Source: Actinomycetes bacterium (GTDB lineage Bacteria; Actinomycetota; Actinomycetes; Propionibacteriales; Nocardioidaceae). From it: a stretch of 64,000 bases of DNA. This document shows, one piece after another, positions 37,910-46,444 of this stretch. The position numbers and the translations under genes were made by a program. Where the stretch lies: positions 62,001-126,000 of the forward strand of contig JAEWXC010000002.1 of NCBI GenBank assembly GCA_023396115.1, in the 5' to 3' direction. A model generated the notes under the pieces. It saw only the letters and a list, made by a program, of their open reading frames with translations, was not told where the DNA came from and made no database searches. How positions within the stretch are numbered: position 1 is the stretch's first letter; every line of letters begins with the position of its first letter.

Positions 37910-37925
37910 TCGAACACCTGTTCGC
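37910..37925. promoter_or_regulatory. LexA (SOS) box upstream of uvrA
   Basis: TCGAACACCTGTTCGC matches the actinobacterial/Gram-positive SOS box TCGAAC-N4-GTTCGA at 11 of 12 arm positions. It lies in the divergent region between uvrA and the MBL-fold gene, nearer uvrA. Confidence 0.8.
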
Positions 37926-38018
37926 GATCGTATCCGGCGGCACCGACACTCACCGGGTGCCCACCGACTCCACAGCGTCTCACGCGGCACCGACAACGGG
38001 CGTGTCGAGCCCGGGCGC

Positions 38019-38024
38019 TACGGT
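38019..38024 (+). promoter_or_regulatory. -10 element for the MBL-fold gene
   Basis: TACGGT lies exactly 12 bases before an in-frame GTG at 38031. Transcription would start there, giving either a leaderless longer protein or a 42-base leader with GAGAGG before ATG 38073. Confidence 0.45.
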
Positions 38025-38072
38025 CGGACCGTGCCCGCGACCACCAGTCGCGCCCCAGCAGAGAGGTTCACC

Positions 38073-38753
38073 ATGAGCTCCGTGAGCTACGACGGCCAGG
38101 TCACCCCCGGCGGTCCGGCCCAGGTCCTCGACCTGCCCGGCGTCCGCGTCACCAAGGTCGCGGTCGACGAGAAGATGTCGAACAACTGCTACCTGCTGCG
38201 CTGCACCAGCACCGGCGACCAGCTGCTCATCGACGCCGCCGACGACGCCGCCACCCTGCTGGGACTGGTCGGCGATTCCGGCCTGACCACGATCGTCACC
38301 ACCCACCAGCACTGGGACCACCACCGGGCGCTGGCAGAGGTGGTGGCGGCCACCGGCGCCGTGGTCGCGGCTGGCATCGAGGACGCCGCCGCCATCACCG
38401 AGCAGACCGGGGTCGGCATCGGCCGGGCGCTCGCGCACACCGACCAGGTGGCGGTGGGCTCGGTGGTGCTGGACGTGATCGCCGTCGCCGGGCACACCCC
38501 GGGCTCGATCTGTCTGCTGCTCACCCCGCCCGAGGGATCACAGCACCTGTTCACCGGGGACTCGCTGTTCCCCGGGGGCGTGGGCGCGACCTTCGGCGAC
38601 GCCGAGGCGTTCCAGCAGCTGATCGACGAGGTCGAGTCAAAGATCTTCGGCACCCTCGGCGACGACGTGGTCTTCCACCCCGGGCACGGCGCCGACGGGG
38701 TGCTGGGTCAAGAGCGTCCGCACCTGGCCGAGTGGCGCGAGCGGGGCTGGTGA
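38073..38753 (+). CDS. MBL-fold metallo-hydrolase (glyoxalase II-like)
   Basis: 226-aa metallo-beta-lactamase-fold hydrolase. The zinc motif is TTHQHWDHH; later ligands are in AVAGHTPGSICLLL, FTGDSLFPGGVG and VFHPGHGADG. MSNNCYLLRCTSTGDQLLID near residue 30 is typical of the glyoxalase II-like group. ATG 38073 has GAGAGG six bases upstream; a GTG at 38031 would add 14 residues. It overlaps the CoA-binding gene by four bases. Substrate unknown; a thioester or mycothiol conjugate is plausible. Confidence 0.88.
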   Translation: MSSVSYDGQVTPGGPAQVLDLPGVRVTKVAVDEKMSNNCYLLRCTSTGDQLLIDAADDAATLLGLVGDSGLTTIVTTHQHWDHHRALAEVVAATGAVVAAGIEDAAAITEQTGVGIGRALAHTDQVAVGSVVLDVIAVAGHTPGSICLLLTPPEGSQHLFTGDSLFPGGVGATFGDAEAFQQLIDEVESKIFGTLGDDVVFHPGHGADGVLGQERPHLAEWRERGW

Positions 38754-39181
38754 GCGTGGACCGGCAGAGCGACGCACCCTGGCACGACCCCGCCACGGCG
38801 GACCGGCTGCTGGCCGGTGACACCTGGGCCGTGGTCGGGCTGTCGACCAACACCACCCGCACCGCCCACCGGATCGCCGAGGCGTTGGTGGCGCACGGCA
38901 AGCGGGTGGTGCCGGTGCACCCCGACGCGCCCGAGGTGTTCGGCGAGCAGGGGTACGCCTCGCTGGCCGAGATCCCCTTCCCGGTGGACGTGGTGGACGT
39001 CTTCGTCCGCTCCGAGCTCGCCGGGGACGTCGTGGACCAGGCACTGGCCGTCGGCGCGGGCGGCATCTGGTTGCAGCTCGGTGTGCTCGACGAGGCCGCG
39101 TACGAGCGGGCCACGTCCGCCGGAGTGCCGATGGTGATGGACACGTGCCCGGCGATCGAGTGGGGGCGCCGCGGGGGCTGA
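38750..39181 (+). CDS. CoA-binding (YccU-like) protein
   Basis: 143-aa Rossmann-fold protein of the CoA-binding domain family. WAVVGLSTNTTRTAHRIAEA holds the nucleotide loop, RVVPVHPDAPEVFGEQGYAS follows, and MDTCPAIEWGRRGG closes the protein with the conserved Cys-Pro. Start GTG 38750 overlaps the MBL gene stop (GTGA); a second GTG at 38756 is possible. No catalytic role is established for the family. Confidence 0.85.
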   Translation: MSVDRQSDAPWHDPATADRLLAGDTWAVVGLSTNTTRTAHRIAEALVAHGKRVVPVHPDAPEVFGEQGYASLAEIPFPVDVVDVFVRSELAGDVVDQALAVGAGGIWLQLGVLDEAAYERATSAGVPMVMDTCPAIEWGRRGG

Positions 39182-39201
39182 GGCCTCCGGGCACGACTGA
39201 C

Positions 39202-39645
39202 GTGGACGACCTGATCCTGCGCCCCGGACCGGGCATCCCGGCCGGGGTGACGATCGCGCAGGTGTGGCTCAGCGAGTCCTTCACCCGCTCCCCCGGCCCC
39301 GGTGGTCAGGCGGTCAACACCAGCGACACCCGGGTCCAGCTGACCGTGGACGTGGCCGGGTGCACGGACCTGACCGACCAGCAGCGGCGGCGGGTGCTGC
39401 GCGCCCTGGCCGACCAGCTGATCGACGGTACCCTGCGGGTCACCGCGCACGAGCACCGCTCCCAGCACCGCAACCGGGTGGCCGCCCGCGAACGCGCAGC
39501 CATGCTCCTGCGCGACGCACTCGCGCCCCCACCGCCGCCGCGCCGCGCGACGAAGCCGACCCGCGGCTCGCAACGTCGCCGGCTGCAGGCGAAGAAGCAG
39601 CGCGGGGAGACCAAGCGCCTGCGGGGCCGGGTCTCCGGCGACTGA
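39202..39645 (+). CDS. arfB: ArfB ribosome-rescue peptidyl-tRNA hydrolase
   Basis: 147-aa release-factor-like protein that frees stalled ribosomes. The GGQ catalytic motif is in FTRSPGPGGQAVNTSDTRVQ. The C-terminal tail, RGSQRRRLQAKKQRGETKRL, is strongly basic and would enter the empty mRNA channel. Start GTG 39202 is chosen because upstream residues are shadow of the preceding gene; the ribosome binding site is weak. With the acVLRF1 gene, this is the second peptidyl-tRNA hydrolase of rescue type in the window. Confidence 0.92.
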   Translation: MDDLILRPGPGIPAGVTIAQVWLSESFTRSPGPGGQAVNTSDTRVQLTVDVAGCTDLTDQQRRRVLRALADQLIDGTLRVTAHEHRSQHRNRVAARERAAMLLRDALAPPPPPRRATKPTRGSQRRRLQAKKQRGETKRLRGRVSGD

Positions 39646-39668
39646 ACCGCCGACCCGGCCACGTGGGT

Positions 39669-39754
39669 CACACAACTGCCCGGTCAGCACCGCACAAGTG
39701 CCCGGTCAGCACCACGGGAGTGCCCGGTCGGCGCACAAGTGCCCGGTCGGCGGG
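39669..39754 (-). repeat. Third array of the GACCGGGCACTTGTG-type repeat
   Basis: Four units (plus strand CACAAGTGCCCGGTCAGCAC and variants, one reading CACAACTGCCCGG) lie directly 3' of the kshB terminator, in the sense direction of kshB, and 24 bases past the arfB stop. Confidence 0.88.
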
Positions 39755-39763
39755 GTGGGACGG

Positions 39764-39809
39764 CACAGGGCCCGCGTCCCGAGCGGGTGCTCGGTGCGCG
39801 GGCCCTGTG
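39764..39809 (-). terminator. Terminator of the ksh operon
   Basis: Perfect 13-base stem CACAGGGCCCGCG/CGCGGGCCCTGTG with a 20-base loop, 14 bases after the kshB stop. Confidence 0.65.
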
Positions 39810-39823
39810 GCCGGAACGGTCGA

Positions 39824-40921
39824 TCAGCCGTTGTAGCTGATCTTCAGCGTCTCGGTCGCGGCCTGGCCCTGGCAGGACAGGCGGATCCCGTCGGACAGGT
39901 CGGCCTCGTCGAGGACGTCGTTGTGCTTCATGGTCAGGTCACCCTCGAGCACCACGCAGGCACACGCCGAGCAGTTGCCCTCACGGCACGAGAACGGGGC
40001 GGGCACGCCCTTGGACTCCAGGAAGTCCAGCAGCAGGGTTCGGCCGTCCCAGTCGTCGAACGCCCAGGACTCGCCGTCCAGCTCGACCTCGACCGAGACC
40101 GGACCGGCCACGGCCGGGGTGTCGCTGGCGTCGTCGGGCTCGTTGGCGTCGTCGGCCTCGGCCAGGGTCGCCTCGGCAGCCCGGATCTCCTCGACGTCAC
40201 CGAACGGGTTGCCGCCCAGGGAGACGAACTTCTCCTGGTGGCGACGGTCCCGCGGGAACTCCAGCTCCCGCAGCGCCTGGCTGACCGCCTTCATGAACGG
40301 CGCCGGGCCGCAGCAGAAGGAGGTGAACGAGGAGTACTGGCGGGCGAACTCACGCAGCTGGTCCTGGCTGGGCAGACCCTGCACCGACTCCAGCCAGTGC
40401 ACCACCAGCAGCCGGTCGGAGTGCTCGGCGGCCAGCTCGCGGAAGGCCTCGGCGAAGATCACCGACCTCTCGTCGCGGTTGGCGTAGAAGACCACCACCC
40501 GGCCGGTGCCGCGGGCCAGGGCGGTCCGCGCGATCGAGATGATCGGCGTGACACCCGAGCCGCCCGCGAAGAGCAGCAGGTCGGCGTCCAGGTCCTTGGG
40601 CGTGAAGATCCCGCTCGGCGGCAGCACCCGGATGGTGTCGCCGGCGCGCAGGTTGTCACAGATCCAGTTGGAGGCGTAGCCGCCGTCGGTCCGCTTCACC
40701 GTGACGACCAGCGGGCCGTCGTCGATCGGCGAGGAGGACAGCGAGTAGCAGCGGGCCGCCAGACCGGTCTGGTCCGAGGGCACGGCCAGGGTCAGGAACT
40801 GTCCCGGGGTGTAGTTGAACGCCTCGGCGCCTTCGGCCGGACGCGCGAGCACGATCGAGTGCGCGTCGGCGGTCTCCTCGACGACGTCGACGACGTCGAG
40901 GACGAAGGACTCAGTATCCAT
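39824..40921 (-). CDS. kshB: KshB-type ferredoxin reductase of 3-ketosteroid 9-alpha-hydroxylase
   Basis: 365-aa electron-transfer protein delivering NADH electrons to KshA. Order of domains: FAD (RCYSLSSSPIDDGPLVVTVK), NAD (LLLFAGGSGVTPIISIARTA), C-terminal plant-type [2Fe-2S] ferredoxin (CREGNCSACACVV with a further Cys in LSCQGQA). An acidic linker DANEPDDASDTPAV precedes the ferredoxin. ATG 40921 overlaps the small upstream gene by 11 bases. Assignment to the steroid reductase rests on the KshA gene two genes upstream; related reductases serve other oxygenases. Confidence 0.88.
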   Translation of the reverse strand: MDTESFVLDVVDVVEETADAHSIVLARPAEGAEAFNYTPGQFLTLAVPSDQTGLAARCYSLSSSPIDDGPLVVTVKRTDGGYASNWICDNLRAGDTIRVLPPSGIFTPKDLDADLLLFAGGSGVTPIISIARTALARGTGRVVVFYANRDERSVIFAEAFRELAAEHSDRLLVVHWLESVQGLPSQDQLREFARQYSSFTSFCCGPAPFMKAVSQALRELEFPRDRRHQEKFVSLGGNPFGDVEEIRAAEATLAEADDANEPDDASDTPAVAGPVSVEVELDGESWAFDDWDGRTLLLDFLESKGVPAPFSCREGNCSACACVVLEGDLTMKHNDVLDEADLSDGIRLSCQGQAATETLKISYNG

Positions 40922-41213
40922 CTTCAGCTCCGATCGAGATCTCGCCCGCACGCACGGCCGTCTCGATGCTGGCGACCAGCCTCGTGCAGGTCCGGTAGAT
41001 CCCGCGGCCGCCGGGCTCGGCGTCCATCCTCGCAAACTCCGCACAGTTGCCCAGCGCCTCGCCCGTCCACTGGACGGAGGTGTGCGCCTCGGAGTTCTTC
41101 TTCACCCGCACCGTGGCCAGACAGTCCAGGCACGCCACGTCGACGAGACGCGCCTGGGTGTAGAGCTGCTGGTCCTCCAGGGTCGCGGGGTCCTTGGGAA
41201 CGATGTACGACAT
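40911..41213 (-). CDS. Small cysteine-containing protein between kshA and kshB
   Basis: 100-aa soluble protein with four cysteines: VACLDCLATVRVKKNSEAH, LGNCAEFARMD and YRTCTRLVASIE. No known domain is recognised; the CxxC plus two further Cys could hold zinc or an iron-sulfur cluster. It sits 13 bases after kshA and overlaps kshB by 11 bases, so it is co-translated with the two components of the hydroxylase. Mycobacterium tuberculosis has a hypothetical gene (Rv3527) next to kshA (Rv3526), which may be the counterpart. A role in hydroxylase assembly is an inference. Confidence 0.75.
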   Translation of the reverse strand: MSYIVPKDPATLEDQQLYTQARLVDVACLDCLATVRVKKNSEAHTSVQWTGEALGNCAEFARMDAEPGGRGIYRTCTRLVASIETAVRAGEISIGAEDGY

Positions 41214-41226
41214 CAGTACCCGCGGC

Positions 41227-42375
41227 TCAGTGGTGGCTGGTGACGCCGGCGTCGGCGTCCTCAGCAGCCTTCTTGGCGAGGTTCTCGGCCACCTCGGCAC
41301 GCCAGTACTCGTTGGCCTTGGTGACGTCGACCTCGAACTCGAAGCGGTCGGTCATCTCGGCGGTGACGTCGGCCTTGTCCACGTAGAACTGCTCGTACCA
41401 GCGGCGCAGCTGGTAGACCGGGCCGTCCTCCTCGCACAGCAGCGGGTTCTGCACGGGGGCCTTGTTCAGCCAGATCGCGACATCCTGCTCGAAGCCCTCG
41501 GCGAACATCGTCGAGTAGCGGTCGGCGATGTACTCGACGGTCTTGTCGTCCATGCCCTCGCCGCGTTCGACGGCCACGCCGTACATGAGCTTGAACGAGT
41601 TGGGGCCGGTGGGGATGTGGCAGTTGATCAGGATCGACTTGGTCTCGAAGCCCTTGTAGTCGGTGACCAGCCAGTTGACCATGAACGAGGGACCGAAGTA
41701 GGTCGCCTCCGAGCGCAGCACCAGCGACTCGTCGCCGTAGCCCGAGCCCGCCTTGTCGGGGCGGCCGGTGGACTCCATGAACTGCGAGGCCTGCTCGCCC
41801 TCGAACACGTTGCGGAAGTTCGTGGGGAACGCGAAGTGGATGTAGAAGAAGTGCGCCATGTCCACGACGTTGTCGACGATCTCGCGGCAGTGCGCGGTCG
41901 GGACGTCGAGGGTCTTCCAGGTCCACTTCGAGAAGTTCTCGGTGCCGACGCCCTCGAGCTCGGGCGGCAGCGTGTCCATGTCGGCAGCCGAACCCTCCGG
42001 GTCGTGCCAGAACATGATCAGATTGTTGCGCACCACGGCCTCGTACTTCTGGGTGCGGGCGCGCATCGGGACACGGCGGGCGTAGGGGATCGACTTGCAC
42101 TTGCCGTCGCCGCCCCAGCGCCAGTCGTGGAACGGGCAGGCGATCTCGTCACCCTTGACGGTCCCCTGGGTCAGGTCGCCACCCATGTGACGGCAGTAGC
42201 CGTCGATCACGTTGATGTTGCCCTTGGTGTCGGACCAGACGACCAGCTTGCCGCCGAACGCCTCGACCGCGTGGGGCTTGCCGTCGTTGTAGTCCTCGAC
42301 GCGGCCCAGGCAGTGCCATCCGCGAGCAAAGCGCTCCGGAGCCTCGCCCCGGTCAAGCATTCGTGCGTCACTCAT
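41227..42375 (-). CDS. kshA: KshA 3-ketosteroid 9-alpha-hydroxylase oxygenase subunit
   Basis: 382-aa Rieske non-heme iron oxygenase that hydroxylates C9 of the steroid nucleus, leading to ring B opening. Rieske ligands: YCRHMGGD and CPFHDWRWGGDGKC. The mononuclear iron site is in DNVVDMAHFFYIHFAFP. The N-terminal FARGWHCLGRVEDYNDGKP and LVVWSDTKGNINVIDGYC are characteristic of KshA. ATG 42375 has GGGAGG eight bases upstream. A KstR-type box lies 56 bases upstream in the divergent region. Confidence 0.93.
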   Translation of the reverse strand: MSDARMLDRGEAPERFARGWHCLGRVEDYNDGKPHAVEAFGGKLVVWSDTKGNINVIDGYCRHMGGDLTQGTVKGDEIACPFHDWRWGGDGKCKSIPYARRVPMRARTQKYEAVVRNNLIMFWHDPEGSAADMDTLPPELEGVGTENFSKWTWKTLDVPTAHCREIVDNVVDMAHFFYIHFAFPTNFRNVFEGEQASQFMESTGRPDKAGSGYGDESLVLRSEATYFGPSFMVNWLVTDYKGFETKSILINCHIPTGPNSFKLMYGVAVERGEGMDDKTVEYIADRYSTMFAEGFEQDVAIWLNKAPVQNPLLCEEDGPVYQLRRWYEQFYVDKADVTAEMTDRFEFEVDVTKANEYWRAEVAENLAKKAAEDADAGVTSHH

Positions 42376-42430
42376 GGGTCATTCCTCCCAGCAGTTGGAC
42401 GGCCATTTGCCGTTCCGCATGTCTCAAACT

Positions 42431-42444
42431 TAGAACAGGTTATA
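42431..42444. promoter_or_regulatory. KstR-type operator between kshA and the fadE26-like gene
   Basis: TAGAACAGGTTATA contains the AACNNGTT core of the KstR box with T/A-rich flanks. It is placed to control both divergent transcripts. Confidence 0.75.
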
Positions 42445-42527
42445 GTTTTTCAGGCACAACTGCCACCAGACTCCCACTGTTGACCGTGATCGGACCGCCC
42501 GCGGTCCCGATATTCAGGAGTGATCCC

Positions 42528-43718
42528 ATGCACGTGGCCCTCTCGCCCGAGCACGCGCAGCTCAAGGCCGAGTTGAGCGAGTACTTCGAGGCGCTCGTCA
42601 CACCCGAACGGCGTGTCGCGCTGGCCTCGGCCACCGGCGAGTTCGGCGACGTGGACGCCTACAAGGAAGTCATCCGCCAGCTCGGCACCGACGGGTGGCT
42701 CGGCATCGGCTGGCCCACCGAGTACGGCGGCCAGAACCGCTCGATGACCGAGCAGCTGATCTTCACCGACGTCGCCGCCGTCGCCGGGGTGCCGATCCCC
42801 TACCTGACGCTGAACACCGTCGGGCCGACGATCATGCGCTACGGCACCGAGGAGCAGAAGGAGTACTTCCTCCCGAAGATCCTCGCCGGCGACCTGCACT
42901 TCTCGATCGGCTACTCCGAGCCCGGCTCCGGCACCGACCTGGCCTCGCTCAAGACCCGCGCGGTCCGCGAGGGCGACGAGTGGGTGATCAACGGGCAGAA
43001 GATGTGGACCTCGCTGATCCAGTACGCCGACTGGATCTGGATGGCCTGCCGCACCGACGCCGACCTGCCCCGGCACAAGGGCCTGTCGATGGTCCTGGTC
43101 CCGGCGCAGGCCGAGGGCGTCTCCTACACCCCGGTGCACACCGTGGCGGGCGTGCACACCAGCGCCACCTACTACGACAACGTGCGGGTGCCGGCCGACA
43201 ACCTGGTCGGCGGCCTGAACGGCGGTTGGGCCCTGATGACCAACCAGCTCAACCACGAGCGGGTCGCGCTCACCTCCGCCGCGCCGCTGGTCCACTCGCT
43301 GGGCCTGGTGCGGGACTGGGCCCGCGACACCCGGCTGCCCGACGGCCGCCGCGTCATCGACCAGGAGTGGGTGCAGGTCCTGCTCGGCCGTGCCCACGCA
43401 CGCGCCGAGGCCTTGGCCCTGCAGAACTGGAAGCTCGCCTCGGACGCCGATGCGGGCGTGGCCCTCTCCCCCGCCGACGCCTCCGCGATCAAGGTCTACG
43501 GCTCCGAGCTGGCCACCGAGGTCTACCGGACGCTGACCGAGATCGTCGGTCCCGGCGCCCAGCTCGCGGCGGGCTCGCCCGGCGCCGAGCTCGCCGGCCG
43601 CCTCGAGCGCTACTTCCGCTCCTCGTTGGTGATGACCTTCGGCGGCGGCACCAACGAGATCCAGCGCGACATCATCGGGTACGTCGCCCTGGGCCTTCCC
43701 TTCGACAAGCGGAGCTGA
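42528..43718 (+). CDS. fadE26: Acyl-CoA dehydrogenase, FadE26 (ChsE4)-like
   Basis: 396-aa flavoprotein of the acyl-CoA dehydrogenase family. GWPTEYGGQNRSMTEQLIFT, YSEPGSGTDLASLKTRAV and the C-terminal MTFGGGTNEIQRDIIGYVAL are family blocks. It is followed four bases later by a second, shorter acyl-CoA dehydrogenase and an acyl-CoA synthetase, the gene order of fadE26-fadE27-fadD17. In mycobacteria FadE26/FadE27 form an alpha2beta2 enzyme (ChsE4-ChsE5) for the sterol side chain. ATG 42528 has AGGAG at seven bases. Confidence 0.85.
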   Translation: MHVALSPEHAQLKAELSEYFEALVTPERRVALASATGEFGDVDAYKEVIRQLGTDGWLGIGWPTEYGGQNRSMTEQLIFTDVAAVAGVPIPYLTLNTVGPTIMRYGTEEQKEYFLPKILAGDLHFSIGYSEPGSGTDLASLKTRAVREGDEWVINGQKMWTSLIQYADWIWMACRTDADLPRHKGLSMVLVPAQAEGVSYTPVHTVAGVHTSATYYDNVRVPADNLVGGLNGGWALMTNQLNHERVALTSAAPLVHSLGLVRDWARDTRLPDGRRVIDQEWVQVLLGRAHARAEALALQNWKLASDADAGVALSPADASAIKVYGSELATEVYRTLTEIVGPGAQLAAGSPGAELAGRLERYFRSSLVMTFGGGTNEIQRDIIGYVALGLPFDKRS

Positions 43719-43722
43719 CGAC

Positions 43723-44823
43723 ATGGACTTCACCTTCTCCCCCGAGGCCGAGGACGCCGCCACCCTGGCCGCCGACCTGCTCGGCAAGCGCGTCACCCCC
43801 GCCTCCCTCAAGGCCGTCGACGCCGGCGAGGACCGGTTCGACGCCGCCCTGTGGCAGGACCTGGCCGACGCCGGCCTGCTCTCGCTGACGGTGCCCGAGG
43901 AGCACGACGGCGCCGGTCTCGGCCTGCTCGAGGCCGTACGGGTGCTGGTCGAGGTCGGCCGCGTGGTCGCCCCGGTCCCGGCCGCCGTCCAGGTGGCCAC
44001 CACCCTGCTGCTGGCCGAGGCCGGCAGCGAGGCGCAGCGCGCCACCTGGCTGCCCGGTGCCGCCACCGGGGAGCGTCTGCTGCTGGCGGCGACCGCCGAG
44101 CCGCTGGACCACACCCCCGCGACGCCCGGCGTGCGTGCCACCCGGTCCGGCGACGGCTGGGTGCTCAGCGGCGTCAAGACGCTGGTGCGGGGCGCCACCC
44201 ACGCCGACGCGCTGCTGGTCACGGCCAGCACCGACGAGGGCACCGGGGTCTTCCGGGTCGCCCTGCCGGCCGACGGTGCGGTGGTCGAGGGCCAGGCCAC
44301 CAGCGACGGCGACGTCACCGGACTGGTCACGTTCACCGACGCGGCCGCCGAGCTGGTCGGGTCGACCGACGGCACCGTCGCCTCCCGGTTGCAGGACCTG
44401 CTCACCGTGACCGGGTGCGCGGAGCTGCTCGGCGTGGCCGAGGGTGCGCTCAAGCTCACCGCCGCCTACGCGACCGAGCGCGAGCAGTTCGGTCGCCCGA
44501 TCGGGATCTTCCAGGGCGTGCGGCACCGGCTCGCGGACGGCCACATGGACGTCCTGGCCCAGCGGCTGACCCTGTGGCAGGCCGCGTGGCGCGTCGCCGA
44601 GGGCCTGCCGGCCCGGGCCGAGGTCGCCACCGCGGCCCTGTGGGCGGCCGACGCCGCGCACCGGATCGCGCACACCACCGTGCACGTGCACGGCGGCGTG
44701 GGGATCGACCTCGATGGTGAGGCGCACCGGTACTTCACCGCCGCGAAGCGGCACGAGTTCGCCGTCGGTGGCTCGACCCGTCAGGCCCTGGTGATCGGCC
44801 AGTCCCTGGCCGGGGACGCCTGA
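43723..44823 (+). CDS. fadE27: Acyl-CoA dehydrogenase, FadE27 (ChsE5)-like
   Basis: 366-aa acyl-CoA dehydrogenase, shorter and more divergent than its neighbour. Recognisable parts are LADAGLLSLTVPEEHDGAGL, YATEREQFGRPIGIFQGVRH, and HVHGGVGIDLDGEAHRYFTA near the end. The middle beta domain (LVRGATHADALLVTASTDEG) lacks some common motifs, consistent with a subunit of a heteromeric enzyme that shares an active site with the FadE26-like protein. Its ribosome binding site GGAG lies in the end of the upstream gene. Confidence 0.85.
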   Translation: MDFTFSPEAEDAATLAADLLGKRVTPASLKAVDAGEDRFDAALWQDLADAGLLSLTVPEEHDGAGLGLLEAVRVLVEVGRVVAPVPAAVQVATTLLLAEAGSEAQRATWLPGAATGERLLLAATAEPLDHTPATPGVRATRSGDGWVLSGVKTLVRGATHADALLVTASTDEGTGVFRVALPADGAVVEGQATSDGDVTGLVTFTDAAAELVGSTDGTVASRLQDLLTVTGCAELLGVAEGALKLTAAYATEREQFGRPIGIFQGVRHRLADGHMDVLAQRLTLWQAAWRVAEGLPARAEVATAALWAADAAHRIAHTTVHVHGGVGIDLDGEAHRYFTAAKRHEFAVGGSTRQALVIGQSLAGDA

Positions 44824-44851
44824 CCCGGCGACGACACCGCACAATGACGCC

Positions 44852-46441
44852 ATGAGCGCTTCCCTGAGGGAACTGGTGCTGGCCCGGGCCGCGGACACGC
44901 GGCCCGGGCTGGTCCGTTCCACGACCTCGCCCGACGGCACCACCAGCGTGCGCAGCGACACCTGGGCGGAGGTGGTGCACGGTTCGGCCGTGCGGGCCGC
45001 GGCCCTGCGGTCCCTGATGGACCCGTCCCGGCCGGCCCACGTGGGCACCCTGCTCGGCAACACCGACGAGATGCTGCTGGCCATCACCGCCGCCTCCCTG
45101 GGCGGACACGTGTGCGTCGGGTTGAACACCACGCGGCGCGGCGCGGCGCTGGCCACCGACACCGCCACGGCCGACGTCCAGGTGCTGCTCACCGACGCCG
45201 CCGGGGTGGAGCTGCTCGGTGGGGTCGAACTCCCCGGGGTGCACCTGGTGCGGGTGGACACTCCCGCCTGGGCGGCACTCCTGGAGGAGCACGCGGACGC
45301 GAGCCTGCCCAGCACCCCCAGCGACCCCGACGACCTGGTGATGCTGATCTTCACCTCCGGCACCTCGGGTCGTCCGAAGGCGGTCAAGGTCACCGACGCC
45401 AAGATCGCCGGCCCGGCCGCGATGCTCGGCGAACGGTTCGGGCTGGGCCCCGACGACGTCGCCTACCTGTCGATGCCGTTGTTCCACTCCAACGCGGTGA
45501 TGGCCGGGTTCGGTCCCGCCCTGTGGGGCGGGGCGACGCTGGCCGTGGCCCCGTTCAGCGCCTCCGGCTTCCTGGGTGACGTGCGCCGGTTCGGCGCCAC
45601 CTACGCCAACTACGTCGGCAAACCGCTGGCCTACGTGCTGGCCACCCCCGAGCAGGACGACGACGCCGAGAACCCGCTGCGGCTGCTCTTCGGCAACGAG
45701 GCCAACGAGCGTGACATCGCCGAGTTCGGCCGCCGGTTCGGGTGCATGGTCGTGGACTCCTACTCCTCCACCGAGAACGCCGTGATCGTGCGCCGGGAGC
45801 CGGGCATGCCGGCCGGCGCCCTGGGCCGCCCGGCCGAGGGGGTGGCGGTGCTGGACCCCGAGACGCTGCAGGAGACCCCGGACGCGGTCTTCGACGCCGA
45901 CGGTCGGCTGGCCAACGCCACCGAGGCGACGGGCGAGATCGTCAACACCGCCGGACGCGGGGCCTTCGCCGGCTACTACAACGACCCCGCGGCCGAGGAC
46001 GAGCGGATGCGGGCCGGGATGTACTGGTCCGGCGACCTGGCCTACCGCGACGCCGACGGGTGGATCTACTTCGCCGGTCGCACCTCGGACTGGCTGCGGG
46101 TGGACGGCGAGAACATCGCCGCCGCTCCGGTGGAGCGGGTGCTGCTGCGGCACCCCGACATCGGCGAGGCCTACGTGTACGCGGTGCCCGACCCGCGCTC
46201 GGGTGACCAGGTGGTGGCGGCACTGGTGACCACCGGCCCCCTGGACCCGGCGGGGTTCGAGGCCTTCCTGGACGCCCAGGCCGACCTCTCCCCCAAGGCA
46301 CGCCCGCGGTTCGTGCTGCTGGACGCGGACCTGCCCCGGACCGCCACCAACAAGGTGCTCAAGCGGGAACTGACCCTGCGCGGCAGCGACGCCGCCGCCT
46401 GGGAGCGCGAGGAGCGCGGCACCGCCTACCGGGTCCGCTGA
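44852..46441 (+). CDS. fadD17: Acyl-CoA synthetase, FadD17-like
   Basis: 529-aa ANL-superfamily ligase that activates a carboxylic acid with ATP and CoA. P-loop LIFTSGTSGRPKAVKVTD, A5 motif VVDSYSSTENAVIV, A7/A8 YWSGDLAYRDADGWIYFAGR followed by TSDWLRVDGENIAAAPVERV, and the C-terminal lysine region TATNKVLKREL. Position after the two fadE genes suggests the shortened (C5/C8) sterol side-chain acid, as reported for FadD17. The substrate is inferred from context only. Confidence 0.83.
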   Translation: MSASLRELVLARAADTRPGLVRSTTSPDGTTSVRSDTWAEVVHGSAVRAAALRSLMDPSRPAHVGTLLGNTDEMLLAITAASLGGHVCVGLNTTRRGAALATDTATADVQVLLTDAAGVELLGGVELPGVHLVRVDTPAWAALLEEHADASLPSTPSDPDDLVMLIFTSGTSGRPKAVKVTDAKIAGPAAMLGERFGLGPDDVAYLSMPLFHSNAVMAGFGPALWGGATLAVAPFSASGFLGDVRRFGATYANYVGKPLAYVLATPEQDDDAENPLRLLFGNEANERDIAEFGRRFGCMVVDSYSSTENAVIVRREPGMPAGALGRPAEGVAVLDPETLQETPDAVFDADGRLANATEATGEIVNTAGRGAFAGYYNDPAAEDERMRAGMYWSGDLAYRDADGWIYFAGRTSDWLRVDGENIAAAPVERVLLRHPDIGEAYVYAVPDPRSGDQVVAALVTTGPLDPAGFEAFLDAQADLSPKARPRFVLLDADLPRTATNKVLKRELTLRGSDAAAWEREERGTAYRVR

Positions 46442-46444
46442 CCC

